From Bacteroidales bacterium UBA4893 (GTDB lineage Bacteria > Bacteroidota > Bacteroidia > Bacteroidales > P3), in assembly GCA_002399025.1 (NCBI GenBank), contig DHCV01000019.1:72952-96662 (forward strand): a stretch of DNA of 23,711 bases, in the 5' to 3' direction. Positions 15,698 through 23,711 of the stretch are shown here, piece by piece; position 1 is the stretch's first letter; each line of letters starts with the position of its first letter. Made by a program: the position numbers and the translations under genes. The notes below the pieces were generated by a model, which was given only the letters and a program-made list of their open reading frames with translations, had not been told where the DNA came from and did not search any database.

Positions 15698-18418
15698 ATG
15701 ACTCCAAAAGAGAATAATCAAGATAAATTTAACAAACTAAGAGAAGAATACCCTATTTTCTATTTCTCTAACTATATGTGTGAATATAATGAAGAGGCTA
15801 AGGGATATGTGCTTGGGTTTGAGTTTAAGTGTGGGGAACATGTTTTTCATCCTACCTATGTTTTCTATTTATCTAAGATGGATTTAGGAAGGACTATAGA
15901 TACAAAAACATTCACAAATCTGATTATTCATATTGGAATGGTAGAACTAATAAGTTATTGGAAAGCCTTTGCCTCTCCAGTAGTTATTATTGATGTAGCT
16001 TATTTTTCAGAAAAGCAAATTGAATTTTGGAAGAAACTTTATTTTAATGGACTTGGGGAATATTTTTACTTAAATTCAATTGAAACCAACATTGATGAGT
16101 TTATGACAATTGTTGTTGGAGAAGATAAATATAAGAGAGGAGTTTATGCTCCTAATATTAATGAGAAAAGAGTAATAGTGCCAGTTGGAGGAGGTAAGGA
16201 CTCCGTTGTGAGCTTGGAGCTATTGAAAAGAAATGGCTTTGATGTTATGCCAATAGTAATTAATCCAACAAAGGCTCAAAATCATACAGTGTCACGTTCT
16301 CAATTAACTGATAATTATATATATGTTCAAAGGAATTTAGACAAACGCCTAATTAAACTTAATAAAGAAGGATTTCTTAATGGTCATACTCCATTCTCAG
16401 CACTTTTGGCCTTTGTTACTTTATTGGATTCTTATCTCTTTAATATCCCTCATATAGCACTTAGCAACGAAAACTCTGCCAATGAATCAACAGTAATTGG
16501 ACAAGAAATAAATCATCAATATTCCAAGAGCATTGAATTTGAAAGAGATTTCAGAGAATATGTTGAAGAGTTTGTTTTGAAGGATAGTAATTATTTTTCA
16601 TTTCTTCGCCCATTGAGTGAGTTGCAAATTGCTCAATTGTTCTCAATCTTTTCCGCTCATCATTCAGTATTTCGTTCTTGCAATGCTGGAAGCAAAAAAG
16701 ATATATGGTGTTGCAATTGTCCAAAATGTTTATTTGCCTACATCATACTTTCACCATTTATTGTTCAAGAGAGATTGGCAACCCATATTGGAGAAAACCT
16801 TCTTAACAAAACTTCACTCAAGAAATATTTCAACGAACTAACAGGAATTGCAGAAGTAAAGCCTTTTGAATGTGTGGGAACAATTGAAGAAGTTAATTTA
16901 GCTTTAGCTCTTTTAGTAGAGCGTTACCCTGAAAGTAAGGAACTAAGCCTTGTAAAACATTGGTTAAGCTTGCCAATGGCTCAAACCTACTTGAATATGA
17001 ATAAGGAGAAATTCCTTTATGAAATTTCAAATGAACATTTCCTTGAAGAAAGATTTTCTAATATTTTTTCCAATCCTTACGCCATGTATAAGAAAGCTGA
17101 AATGGTTAGAATGCTAACCGTTAGAAAGCTAATTATCTTTGGAATGGGAAGAGAAGGAATGTCAACACATAACCTTTTAAGGAGTATATTCCCAAATAAG
17201 AAGTTTGCAATTCAAGACTCCAACACAAAATTAATAGAAAATGAGTATTTGAAAGAGCAGCAAGAAAAAGGATATATTGAAATGCACTTGGGAGAAGAGG
17301 CTAAAGAAGAACTAACAACAAAAACCGTTTATGATTTGGTTATTAAGTCCCCTGGTGTAGCTCTTCACACAATGACAAATCCATATAAAGACTCTGAAAT
17401 AACCTCTCAAACCAATATATTCCTTTCACTCTACGCTAATCAATGCGTTGGGATAACAGGAACAAAAGGGAAGAGTACCACCTCAACCCTAATCTACAAT
17501 ATGATTAAAGCCAATCATAAGGATACTTTATTCGCTGGGAATATAGGAAAACCTATGTTTGATTTGATAGATAATATAACACCCAACACAATAATAGTAT
17601 TGGAACTTTCTGCACATCAACTTCAATATATTGAGCGCTCTCCAAAGGTTTCTGTGCTTTTAAACCTTTACGAAGAGCATCTTGACCACTTCCTTTATTA
17701 TGAAGAATATCAAAAGGCTAAGCTAAATATCCTTAAATACCAAAACTCAAAAGATAGTGCTTTTATCTATAATGAGGACAGTAAGTTAATCTCTTCTTGG
17801 ATAAAAAAAATAAAACCTAAATCAACCCTTTTGCCAGTAAATATTAAGGATTATTCTTTTGAAGAGCCAAAGTATTTGAAAGGAGAGCATAATAAGTTTA
17901 ATATTATGGTTGCTTATGAAGTTGCAAAGTTTTTGGGAGTGGAGAGTGAAGAAGGATTAAAAGAAGTTTTGGAGTTTAAAGGATTGGAACATAGGTTGGA
18001 ATTTGTCTGCTATAAAGATGGAGTTGAATACTACAACGATTCAATTTCAACAATTGCACAGACAACAATAGCTGCCCTAAACTCATTGGAAGGAGTTCAA
18101 ACACTAATTCTTGGAGGAAAGGACAGGGGAGTTGATTATAGCGAACTTGCAAATATTCTTATTGATTATAAAGACTTAAAGAATATTGCTTTTGTGGGAG
18201 TGGCAGGAAGAAGAATAAAAGACTTAATTTACGAAAACCCTGAAAAGAAATCTCAATTCCTTGTTTCAGATAACTATAAAGAGATAGTTAACTGGTGCAA
18301 AAAGAATACTAAAAAAGGGAAGAAAGTGCTTTTAAGTCCAGCTGCCTCAAGCTACGATATGTTTACCAACTTTGAAGAAAGAGGCAGGGTGTTTAAGGAA
18401 TTGGTTAATGAAGACTAA
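15698..18418 (+). CDS. murL-murD2: Fused MurL (UDP-MurNAc-L-Ala-L-Glu epimerase) and MurD2 (L-glutamate ligase)
   Basis: A single 906-residue protein. Residues 1 to about 450 match MurL, the ATP-dependent epimerase first described in Xanthomonas: VPVGGGKDS (161-169), LNGHTPFSA, ALSNENSANEST, INHQYSKSIEFE, YFSFLRPLSELQIA, the cysteine cluster CCNCPKC (338-344) and KPFECVGTIEE. Residues from about 475 form a Mur ligase of the MurD type: KLIIFGMGREGMS, SPGVALH, the ATP loop GTKGKST (588-594), LELSAHQLQYI, NLYEEHLDHF and a C-terminal domain with HRLEFV, NDSIST and ILGGKDRGVDY. In Xanthomonas, MurD2 adds L-Glu to UDP-MurNAc-L-Ala and the separate protein MurL inverts it to D-Glu. Here both steps are predicted on one chain, in place of MurI and ordinary MurD. 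Assignment of the ligase as MurD2 rests on the fusion partner. The gene has its own promoter and no co-directional neighbour. Confidence 0.9.
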   Translation: MTPKENNQDKFNKLREEYPIFYFSNYMCEYNEEAKGYVLGFEFKCGEHVFHPTYVFYLSKMDLGRTIDTKTFTNLIIHIGMVELISYWKAFASPVVIIDVAYFSEKQIEFWKKLYFNGLGEYFYLNSIETNIDEFMTIVVGEDKYKRGVYAPNINEKRVIVPVGGGKDSVVSLELLKRNGFDVMPIVINPTKAQNHTVSRSQLTDNYIYVQRNLDKRLIKLNKEGFLNGHTPFSALLAFVTLLDSYLFNIPHIALSNENSANESTVIGQEINHQYSKSIEFERDFREYVEEFVLKDSNYFSFLRPLSELQIAQLFSIFSAHHSVFRSCNAGSKKDIWCCNCPKCLFAYIILSPFIVQERLATHIGENLLNKTSLKKYFNELTGIAEVKPFECVGTIEEVNLALALLVERYPESKELSLVKHWLSLPMAQTYLNMNKEKFLYEISNEHFLEERFSNIFSNPYAMYKKAEMVRMLTVRKLIIFGMGREGMSTHNLLRSIFPNKKFAIQDSNTKLIENEYLKEQQEKGYIEMHLGEEAKEELTTKTVYDLVIKSPGVALHTMTNPYKDSEITSQTNIFLSLYANQCVGITGTKGKSTTSTLIYNMIKANHKDTLFAGNIGKPMFDLIDNITPNTIIVLELSAHQLQYIERSPKVSVLLNLYEEHLDHFLYYEEYQKAKLNILKYQNSKDSAFIYNEDSKLISSWIKKIKPKSTLLPVNIKDYSFEEPKYLKGEHNKFNIMVAYEVAKFLGVESEEGLKEVLEFKGLEHRLEFVCYKDGVEYYNDSISTIAQTTIAALNSLEGVQTLILGGKDRGVDYSELANILIDYKDLKNIAFVGVAGRRIKDLIYENPEKKSQFLVSDNYKEIVNWCKKNTKKGKKVLLSPAASSYDMFTNFEERGRVFKELVNED

Positions 18419-18438
18419 GTAATCTTCATTAACCAATT
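18399..18438. terminator. Bidirectional hairpin between murL-murD2 and glmM
   Basis: AATTGGTTAATGAAGA (18399-18414), loop of 8, and its exact complement (18423-18438) form a perfect 16-bp stem. It includes the last codons and the stop of the MurD2 part and ends just before the glmM stop, so it can end transcription from both sides. Confidence 0.7.
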
Positions 18439-18442
18439 TACT

Positions 18443-19840
18443 TTACATATCTTGACGGATAATTTCTGTAATATCTTCTATTATTACCTTTGCCAAATGG
18501 TCAGCTTTGGTAATATTATCGCTTTCTGAATAAATTCTAATTATTGGTTCAGTGTTGCTTTTGCGTAAATGAACCCATTCTTTGTCAAAATTAATCTTAA
18601 CCCCATCAATAGTTATTACATCATAGGAAGAATATTTCTCTGCAATCTTTTCTAAAATCTTATCAACATTAATATTCTCTGTTAATTCCATTTTGTTTTT
18701 AGAAATAGAATAATCAGGATAAGTATCTCTAAGAGCTGAGGTTTTAATATTCTTTTTAGCCAAAAGAGTTAAGAAAAGAGCAATGCCAACCAAAGCATCT
18801 CTACCATAATGAATCTCTGGATATATAATACCTCCATTACCTTCTCCACCAATTATAGCATTCTTTTGCTTCATCATCTCAACAACATTAACCTCTCCAA
18901 CAGCAGAAGCAAAATATTGTTGATTATATTTTTCAGTAATATCTCTTAAAGCTCTTGTGGAAGAAAGATTTGAAACAGTATTTCCTGGAGTTTGAGAAAG
19001 AACATAATCGGAAATAGCAACCAAAGAATATTCCTCTCCAAAAGGTCTTCCATTTTCACAGACAATAGCCAAACGGTCAACATCAGGGTCAACAATAAAA
19101 CCAACATCACATTTACTTTCAACAACTCTATCACATATATCAGTAATGTTTTCAGGAAGTGGTTCTGGATTATGAGCAAAATTTCCTGTAGGCTCTTCAT
19201 TCAAAGCAATAATATCTTTAACTCCAAGAGCTTTTAAAAGCTTAGGTAAAACAATGCCACCAGTTGAATTAACCGAATCGAAACAAACTCTGAAATTAGC
19301 CTTCTCAATAGCATCAACATCAACCAAAGGAAGATTAATAACCTTTTCAATATGCATATCAATAGTAGAGTTGTCTTTTATGCAAGAGCCTAATTGCATA
19401 ACTTCTGCAAAATTAAAATCAGGATTATCAGCCAAAAACAAAACTCTTTCGCCTTCTTTTGCATTAATAAACTCTCCCTTACCATTCAAAAGTTTTAACG
19501 CATTCCAATGAGTAGGGTTATGGCTTGCAGTAAGAATAATTCCTCCGTCAGCCTTTTGGTCAACAACAGCCATTTCAACAGTTGGAGTAGTTGAAAGACC
19601 TGTATCCACAACATCAACTCCCATTCCCATTAAAGTACCAACAACCAAATTGGAAACCATTTCTCCTGAGATTCTTGCATCACGACCAATAACAATTTTC
19701 AACTTGCTTTTATTGGAGCTCTCTTTAATAAACTGAGCAAAAGCAGAAGTAAACTTAACAACATCAATAGGAGTTAGAGCAGTGCCTTCTTTACCTCCAA
19801 TTGTTCCTCTAAAGCCTGAAATAGATTTAATTAATGACAT
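18443..19840 (-). CDS. glmM: Phosphoglucosamine mutase
   Basis: An alpha-phosphohexomutase that in Bacteroidota most likely converts glucosamine-6-phosphate to glucosamine-1-phosphate for UDP-GlcNAc. The 465 residues carry all four active-site regions: the phosphoserine loop LTASHNPTHWNA with Ser106, the metal loop DPDVDRLA (Asp251, Asp253, Asp255), the sugar loop GGEGNGGII (331-339) and the phosphate site RKSNTEPIIRIY near the C-terminus. The GEGNGG form of the sugar loop is the one usual in Bacteroidota GlmM. Phosphomannomutase or phosphoglucomutase activity cannot be excluded by sequence. It is a single-gene unit, convergent with murL-murD2, with its own promoter. Confidence 0.88.
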   Translation of the reverse strand: MSLIKSISGFRGTIGGKEGTALTPIDVVKFTSAFAQFIKESSNKSKLKIVIGRDARISGEMVSNLVVGTLMGMGVDVVDTGLSTTPTVEMAVVDQKADGGIILTASHNPTHWNALKLLNGKGEFINAKEGERVLFLADNPDFNFAEVMQLGSCIKDNSTIDMHIEKVINLPLVDVDAIEKANFRVCFDSVNSTGGIVLPKLLKALGVKDIIALNEEPTGNFAHNPEPLPENITDICDRVVESKCDVGFIVDPDVDRLAIVCENGRPFGEEYSLVAISDYVLSQTPGNTVSNLSSTRALRDITEKYNQQYFASAVGEVNVVEMMKQKNAIIGGEGNGGIIYPEIHYGRDALVGIALFLTLLAKKNIKTSALRDTYPDYSISKNKMELTENINVDKILEKIAEKYSSYDVITIDGVKINFDKEWVHLRKSNTEPIIRIYSESDNITKADHLAKVIIEDITEIIRQDM

Positions 19841-19875
19841 ATAAATAATATTTTTTCGAATTCAATAATAAGTAG

Positions 19876-19883
19876 CAAAGATA
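19876..19883 (-). promoter_or_regulatory. -7 promoter box for glmM
   Basis: The reverse strand reads TATCTTTG, a match to TAnnTTTG, 35 bases ahead of the glmM start. Confidence 0.5.
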
Positions 19884-20035
19884 TAAAAAAATAAAACACA
19901 AAAAGAAATTAATTTTCAAGTTAATTTTATTCTCAAATTTACATATTTATAATTTTTCTTAGTGAGATAAATCTAATTCCTATATGGTTCAGTTTATATT
20001 GTAAAATAAGAGTAAACAACAAAGAAACAAGATTT

Positions 20036-20075
20036 TTAAATAAAACAAGGCTAAAACTAATAAGTTCTAACCTTG
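20036..20075 (-). terminator. Terminator after the GldM-C-like gene
   Basis: On the reverse strand CAAGGTTAGAAC (loop TTATTA) GTTTTAGCCTTG forms a 12-bp stem with two G-T pairs, followed by TTTTATTT. It lies 28 bases past the stop codon of the gene at 20104-20868. Confidence 0.7.
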
Positions 20076-20103
20076 TCTTTAAGTTTTGGACAATGAAATA
20101 GGT

Positions 20104-20868
20104 TTACTTTATTGTAAAAATCATTACTGGGTTTGCAAGCTTAACAGGTCCGTCTTGATTATATGCACTTATCCCTTCAATATATATTTTATCCCCCTTT
20201 TTCAAATTCTTAATCCTGCTAATCATTTCAGGAGTAAAATTTTTAGACTTTGAAACATAAGGAGGTTCAGCATTCTTGCTGCCTTTTGAGCTAAAAGTCA
20301 TTTGAAAATAAGAAATGTTATATTCAACAGGGAAATCAAAGTCTTCTACTTCTATGCTGATAAAAGGATTCTTTAACAAGTCTTTTTTATCAATCAATCC
20401 TCCATCGCTTTTTACTACTTTGACAGAAGGCTGAACAAAATCTTTCGCTATAAAGTAAGTCGTGCTTAATAATACTTTCGCATTTTTTTTCTGAGTACCT
20501 ATTTGAGCATAAACATCAATTCCAATAGAGTTATTAGGAATTTGTACTTTCTTTGCCATTTGAAATTCTACTCCATCAGTATCTACACTATCGACAATAA
20601 TAACTATCTCTCGTATTTTATCCTCAATATTTACAATATAGGAACTTTTGCCAACCTTTTTTATTTTGGCTGATGCGTTTGAAATCTCTGCAGTGATGAA
20701 CTCGTCAGATATTCCATCAACTGCAATTGAAATTGGATTATCAACTCCTCTATAAAGGATTTGAGGGGTGGTTGCAGCAACAACTGCCTTAGGGGTTGAA
20801 GTTGTTTGTGCATTTAAACTAATGCAACCAACAATTAGCATTAAAGCTATTAAACTAAATTTTTTCAT
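20104..20868 (-). CDS. Secreted protein resembling the C-terminal domains of gliding/T9SS protein GldM
   Basis: 254 residues. The N-terminus is an export signal; LIVGC with Cys15 would suit a lipoprotein, while LNAQ at 18-21 suits ordinary signal peptidase cleavage. The mature part begins ATTPQILYRGVDNPISIAVDGI, closely resembling the GldM segment at the start of its third periplasmic domain (typically LYxGVDNPI). The final ~110 residues (SDGGLIDKKDLL, NPFISIEVEDFDFPVEYNISYFQM, KGDKIYIEGISAYNQDG) match the pattern of the last GldM domain. Full GldM is about 500 residues and has an N-terminal membrane helix that couples to GldL; here that half is absent and replaced by a signal peptide. It is therefore not GldM itself but a stand-alone relative, with an unknown role. 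It has its own terminator. Confidence 0.72.
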   Translation of the reverse strand: MKKFSLIALMLIVGCISLNAQTTSTPKAVVAATTPQILYRGVDNPISIAVDGISDEFITAEISNASAKIKKVGKSSYIVNIEDKIREIVIIVDSVDTDGVEFQMAKKVQIPNNSIGIDVYAQIGTQKKNAKVLLSTTYFIAKDFVQPSVKVVKSDGGLIDKKDLLKNPFISIEVEDFDFPVEYNISYFQMTFSSKGSKNAEPPYVSKSKNFTPEMISRIKNLKKGDKIYIEGISAYNQDGPVKLANPVMIFTIK

Positions 20869-20911
20869 AGAAACTATTTTTTAAAGGTTTATTGTTCTTC
20901 TTATGCTCTTG

Positions 20912-20938
20912 ATTTATAAACTCAAAAAATTTATAAAT
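20912..20938. repeat. 9-bp inverted repeat upstream of the GldM-C-like gene
   Basis: ATTTATAAA (20912-20920) and TTTATAAAT (20930-20938) are perfect complements separated by 9 bases, about 45-70 bases ahead of the start codon at 20868. It may be an operator; low-complexity AT sequence makes chance plausible. No TAnnTTTG box was found here. Confidence 0.35.
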
Positions 20939-20983
20939 ATTATTGAAGTATAGGATTATTTCTTAGTGATTTTTCTTCTATGG

Positions 20984-21015
20984 AATAAAAAAAGGATAGA
21001 CAATGCCTATCCTTT
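20984..21015 (-). terminator. Rho-independent terminator after the C1 peptidase
   Basis: On the reverse strand AAAGGATAG (loop of 7) CTATCCTTT is a perfect 9-bp stem followed directly by a run of T. It sits 25 bases past the stop codon and separates the dnaN-peptidase unit from the gene at 20104. Confidence 0.85.
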
Positions 21016-21039
21016 GTGTTCTCTAATGATTAGAATGGG

Positions 21040-22230
21040 TTAGTATCCAAGTTTCTTTTTCATTTCTTGTGTTAAAGCATTCTTGTTTATCATAATATCA
21101 ATGGTCTTGTATTTTACAAAAGCTTCAGAAGCAAAGAAATACCCATCATACTTACTTTCATTCCCCCAAGAATTCTTAATTTTATAGAACTTATTTCCAT
21201 TTTGATCCTTTGCTATTCCAACAATAACCATTCCATGGTCGTCAGTTGTGTTGTAGTTATCAAAGGCTTTTTGACGCATTTCTTGAGTTATGGTTTTCTC
21301 CTTAGCTGTTCCATCAAAACTATAAGCTGATTTAGCTTTTTCAGCAGCAGTTAGCTTTTCCCAACGGTCTCTTTCTGTTCCTGAAAGGTCTGTTTTGTCT
21401 TCATCGGGAACAATTGCAACGGCGTTCTTCCATGAGAATCCTTTCTCGCTAACATCTGCTCCCCAGCCAATTGTATATCCATTTGCAATTGCGTTATCAA
21501 TAATTTGAATCATTTCATCTAATGGAACGTTTTGGATTGCTCCCAACATCCAATTGTCTGGAATTTCAATAATGAATGGCTTATAGAAAGGATGATGGGT
21601 GAAAGAACCTATCTCAACATAATCTTCCATGTTCAATCCCAAACTTTGTGCGTAGGTTTTTGGTGTATAGTTAACTCCCTTATGGGTAAAGTTCTCTGGC
21701 ATCTTTCCAAAATAAGCATCTAAGATTGCATTGAAAGCAACCTTCCAAGAGGTTGAAAGTGTTTTTTGTCCAACCAATGATTTGCAGAAAGCTTCCAAAA
21801 CCTTATCAATTTCAGCATGGTTATGTTTTGTCTCTCCATAGTTTAGTCCAGAGTAAACCTCCTCAGGAACAATACCATACTTCTTTATCATTTCAGTAAT
21901 ATCATGAAAGCCACCACCAGCTGCAAAGCTATTTGCACCATGGAAACGAAGGTATCTTTCAGCTTTCTCCAAGTAGGCATTTCTAACAATCCACATTTCA
22001 GAAAGGTCATATTCTCCTTTTCCATTTTTAAGCAATTCGGCTTCTAACAAACCAATTCCTGCAAAGCTCCAGCAAGTGCCAGAACGAGATTGGTCTTTGG
22101 CTGGGGTTGTAGGGATTTCCTTAGAAACAGTGAAAGTATAGCCTTTTTCTTCTTCTTTCTTTTTGTCTTGAGCAAAGGCTGTTGTTCCAACAAACAACAA
22201 GCCGATGATAATAATAAATACTCTTTTCAT
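21040..22230 (-). CDS. Exported C1-family cysteine aminopeptidase (bleomycin hydrolase-like)
   Basis: A papain-fold peptidase of the PepC/bleomycin hydrolase group, 396 residues. A signal peptide (1-20, ending AFAQ) indicates export, unlike the cytoplasmic PepC of Firmicutes. The catalytic set is complete: Gln47 in KDQSRS, Cys53 in GTCWSFAG, His332 in TDDHGMVIVG and Asn353 in IKNSWGN. The intervening region has the family's GGGFHDITEMIKKYG and YTIGWGADVSEKGF. Relatives usually act as aminopeptidases on short peptides; the exact substrate is unknown. It starts 14 bases after the dnaN stop codon, so it is probably transcribed from the dnaN promoter, and a strong terminator follows. Confidence 0.9.
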   Translation of the reverse strand: MKRVFIIIIGLLFVGTTAFAQDKKKEEEKGYTFTVSKEIPTTPAKDQSRSGTCWSFAGIGLLEAELLKNGKGEYDLSEMWIVRNAYLEKAERYLRFHGANSFAAGGGFHDITEMIKKYGIVPEEVYSGLNYGETKHNHAEIDKVLEAFCKSLVGQKTLSTSWKVAFNAILDAYFGKMPENFTHKGVNYTPKTYAQSLGLNMEDYVEIGSFTHHPFYKPFIIEIPDNWMLGAIQNVPLDEMIQIIDNAIANGYTIGWGADVSEKGFSWKNAVAIVPDEDKTDLSGTERDRWEKLTAAEKAKSAYSFDGTAKEKTITQEMRQKAFDNYNTTDDHGMVIVGIAKDQNGNKFYKIKNSWGNESKYDGYFFASEAFVKYKTIDIMINKNALTQEMKKKLGY

Positions 22231-22244
22231 TTTGTGATAAATTT

Positions 22245-23387
22245 TTAGTTTGCTAACATTACAGGCATAACCAACATAAGAATTGACTCTGTGGTTTCTT
22301 CTGCCTTTTCTTCATAAGGGTATAAAATTCCTGCCCTATTAGGTTGAGACATCTCTATCAAAACATTTTCTGTGTCAATATTATTTAGCATTTCCAATAA
22401 ATATCTTGAGTTGAAGCCTATTTCCAATTCTTCTCCAGTAAAATTACAAGATAGCTTTTCTTTAGCTGCATTAGAGAAATCAAAATCTTCGGCAGAAATT
22501 ATTAATTCATTTCCTGATAATTTTAATCTAACTTGTTGAGTAGATTGATTTGCAAATAAAGAAACACGCTTTACAGAACTTAAGAAACCAATTCTATCAA
22601 TAATCAATTTATTTGGATTTTCTTTTGGGATAGCAGCCTCATAATTAGGGTACTTACCTTCAATCAAACGACAAACGATTGAATAGTTTTCAAAGCTAAA
22701 TTCAACATTCTTAACATTATAATCCATCAAAATATCAATATCTTCCTTATAAGTAACTAATATATTTCTAAGCAAGTTAAGAGGTTTCTTTGGCAAAATA
22801 AAGCTAATTGGAGTGTCATTTGAAAAGTCTGTTCTTCTATAACGAACCAATTTATGAGAATCAGTACCAACAAAAGTAATATGATTATCAGTTTGCTCAC
22901 ACAAAACACCAGTCATCTGAGGTCTTGCTTCATCATTGCTTGTTGCAAAAATAGTTTTAGCAATAGCATTTACTAATAATGAAGAAGGAATAGTTATTTG
23001 TGAAGCATCATCAACACTTGCCATACGAGGATATTCGTCAGCCGAAATGCCTGCAAGCTTATATTTCCCTTCTCCTGAAGTTATTTCAACAACAAATGTA
23101 TCCTTATTAACTATAAAGCTAAGAGGCACATCAGAAAAAGTCTTAACAATGTCAGAAAGAATTTTTGCAGGAACAGCAATTTGAGTTAAACCAGAAGCAT
23201 CAGCATCGTTAAGCTCCAACTTTACAGTTGCAGTAGTTTCAATGTCGGAAGCAGTGATTGATAAGGTTTTGCCATCCAACTGAAAAAGGAAATTATCCAA
23301 AATAGGTACAGCTTTATTGGATGTAATTACGCTGTAGATTGATTGTAGGGAACGTGATAGAGTTCCACCATGAACAATAAATTTCAT
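22245..23387 (-). CDS. dnaN: DNA polymerase III beta subunit (sliding clamp)
   Basis: DnaN forms the ring that holds DNA polymerase III on DNA. The protein has 380 residues, as usual, and matches over its full length: MKFIVHGGTLSRSLQSIYSVI, NKAVPILDNFLF, DIETTATVKL, ISADEYPRM, ATSNDEARPQMTGVL, VGTDSHKLVRYRR, LIEGKYPNYEAAIP, and the C-terminal MLVMPVMLAN that contributes to the peptide-binding pocket. No dnaA or recF is adjacent, so the arrangement typical of many replication origins is absent. A C1 peptidase gene follows after 14 bases. The -7 box lies at 23429-23436. Confidence 0.97.
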   Translation of the reverse strand: MKFIVHGGTLSRSLQSIYSVITSNKAVPILDNFLFQLDGKTLSITASDIETTATVKLELNDADASGLTQIAVPAKILSDIVKTFSDVPLSFIVNKDTFVVEITSGEGKYKLAGISADEYPRMASVDDASQITIPSSLLVNAIAKTIFATSNDEARPQMTGVLCEQTDNHITFVGTDSHKLVRYRRTDFSNDTPISFILPKKPLNLLRNILVTYKEDIDILMDYNVKNVEFSFENYSIVCRLIEGKYPNYEAAIPKENPNKLIIDRIGFLSSVKRVSLFANQSTQQVRLKLSGNELIISAEDFDFSNAAKEKLSCNFTGEELEIGFNSRYLLEMLNNIDTENVLIEMSQPNRAGILYPYEEKAEETTESILMLVMPVMLAN

Positions 23388-23711
23388 ATCTTTTTTATCT
23401 TTAAAATTATTACCATAATATTAATAAGCAAAAGTAAAACAAATTCTAATAGTATGCAATTGCCTATAAAAATATTTATTAACAAATGCCTCAAAAAACT
23501 ATCTATTACTTAATTCTTCAACCAAATTTTTTTAAAGCATAAAGCAAAAAAGTTATGTTACAAAAAGATAAGATGAGAAATATTCAAATAAATAATCCAA
23601 AAAATAGTATTAAAGTTTCAGACAAATGAAATGAAAGGATTAAATTATAATTCTAAATATGAATTTAACAATATTTCTAACCAAAAAGTAAAAATATTTC
23701 CAAAAAATTTG
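23388..23711. other. Non-coding stretch upstream of dnaN
   Basis: Very AT-rich, with no convincing gene on either strand. Apart from the dnaN promoter box I see no repeat array or RNA gene. No DnaA-box cluster was recognised. Confidence 0.6.
23429..23436 (-). promoter_or_regulatory. -7 promoter box for dnaN
   Basis: The reverse strand reads TACTTTTG, a match to TAnnTTTG, 41 bases ahead of the dnaN start. ATTG on the reverse strand at about 23457-23460 could be a -33 element at 20-base spacing. Confidence 0.5.

Noticed and set aside
18946..19511. Short frames overlapping glmM on both strands
   Set aside because: They are shadows of glmM, which is conserved throughout that stretch.
23388..23711. 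Replication origin next to dnaN
   Set aside because: No DnaA-box cluster, dnaA or recF is visible; dnaN location alone is not evidence.

Overview
The window looks like a chromosome segment from an AT-rich member of the Bacteroidota, most likely Bacteroidales. The evidence is a set of -7 promoter boxes of the TAnnTTTG type ahead of several genes, the general lack of Shine-Dalgarno sites, a C-terminal sorting-domain remnant of the type IX secretion system (T9SS), a protein resembling the GldM C-terminus, carboxypeptidase-like regulatory-domain proteins, and the Bacteroidota forms of AnmK, GlmM and MurF. No rRNA, tRNA, IS element, prophage or CRISPR array was seen.

Layout. 1-3025 (minus): a tandem family of secreted proteins, two complete copies and the start of a third, with near-identical N-termini and identical gene junctions. 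3026-3572: non-coding, with a promoter and a composite 21/22-bp tandem repeat array. 3573-7004 (minus): glycosyltransferase, murF and anmK, overlapping end to end. 7063-9410 (plus): a Wzx-like flippase, then a SAM methyltransferase broken by a one-base frameshift. 9411-9680: a hairpin and an array of quasi-palindromes about 21 bp apart. 9681-15384 (minus): rnr-purD-thyA-folA, followed by a T9SS sorting-domain remnant and a small lipoprotein. 15385-15697: divergent regulatory region with another array of quasi-palindromes exactly 21 bp apart. 15698-18418 (plus): a single-chain MurL-MurD2 fusion. 18443-19840 (minus): glmM, convergent with it across a shared perfect hairpin. 20104-23387 (minus): a secreted GldM-C-like protein, a C1 peptidase and dnaN.

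Cell-envelope synthesis dominates: GlmM feeds UDP-GlcNAc, the MurL-MurD2 fusion is predicted to add L-Glu to UDP-MurNAc-L-Ala and epimerise it to D-Glu, MurF adds D-Ala-D-Ala, AnmK recycles anhydro-MurNAc, and the glycosyltransferase, flippase and methyltransferase suggest surface polysaccharide work. The rnr operon combines RNA decay with purine and thymidylate/folate synthesis.

The strongest candidates for something new are the MurL-MurD2 fusion, which implies the less common L-Glu route to peptidoglycan D-Glu, and a set of intergenic arrays in which small hairpins recur about every 21-22 bp (two DNA turns). In these arrays the spacing is conserved better than the sequence, and hairpin loops appear in flipped orientation between neighbouring units.
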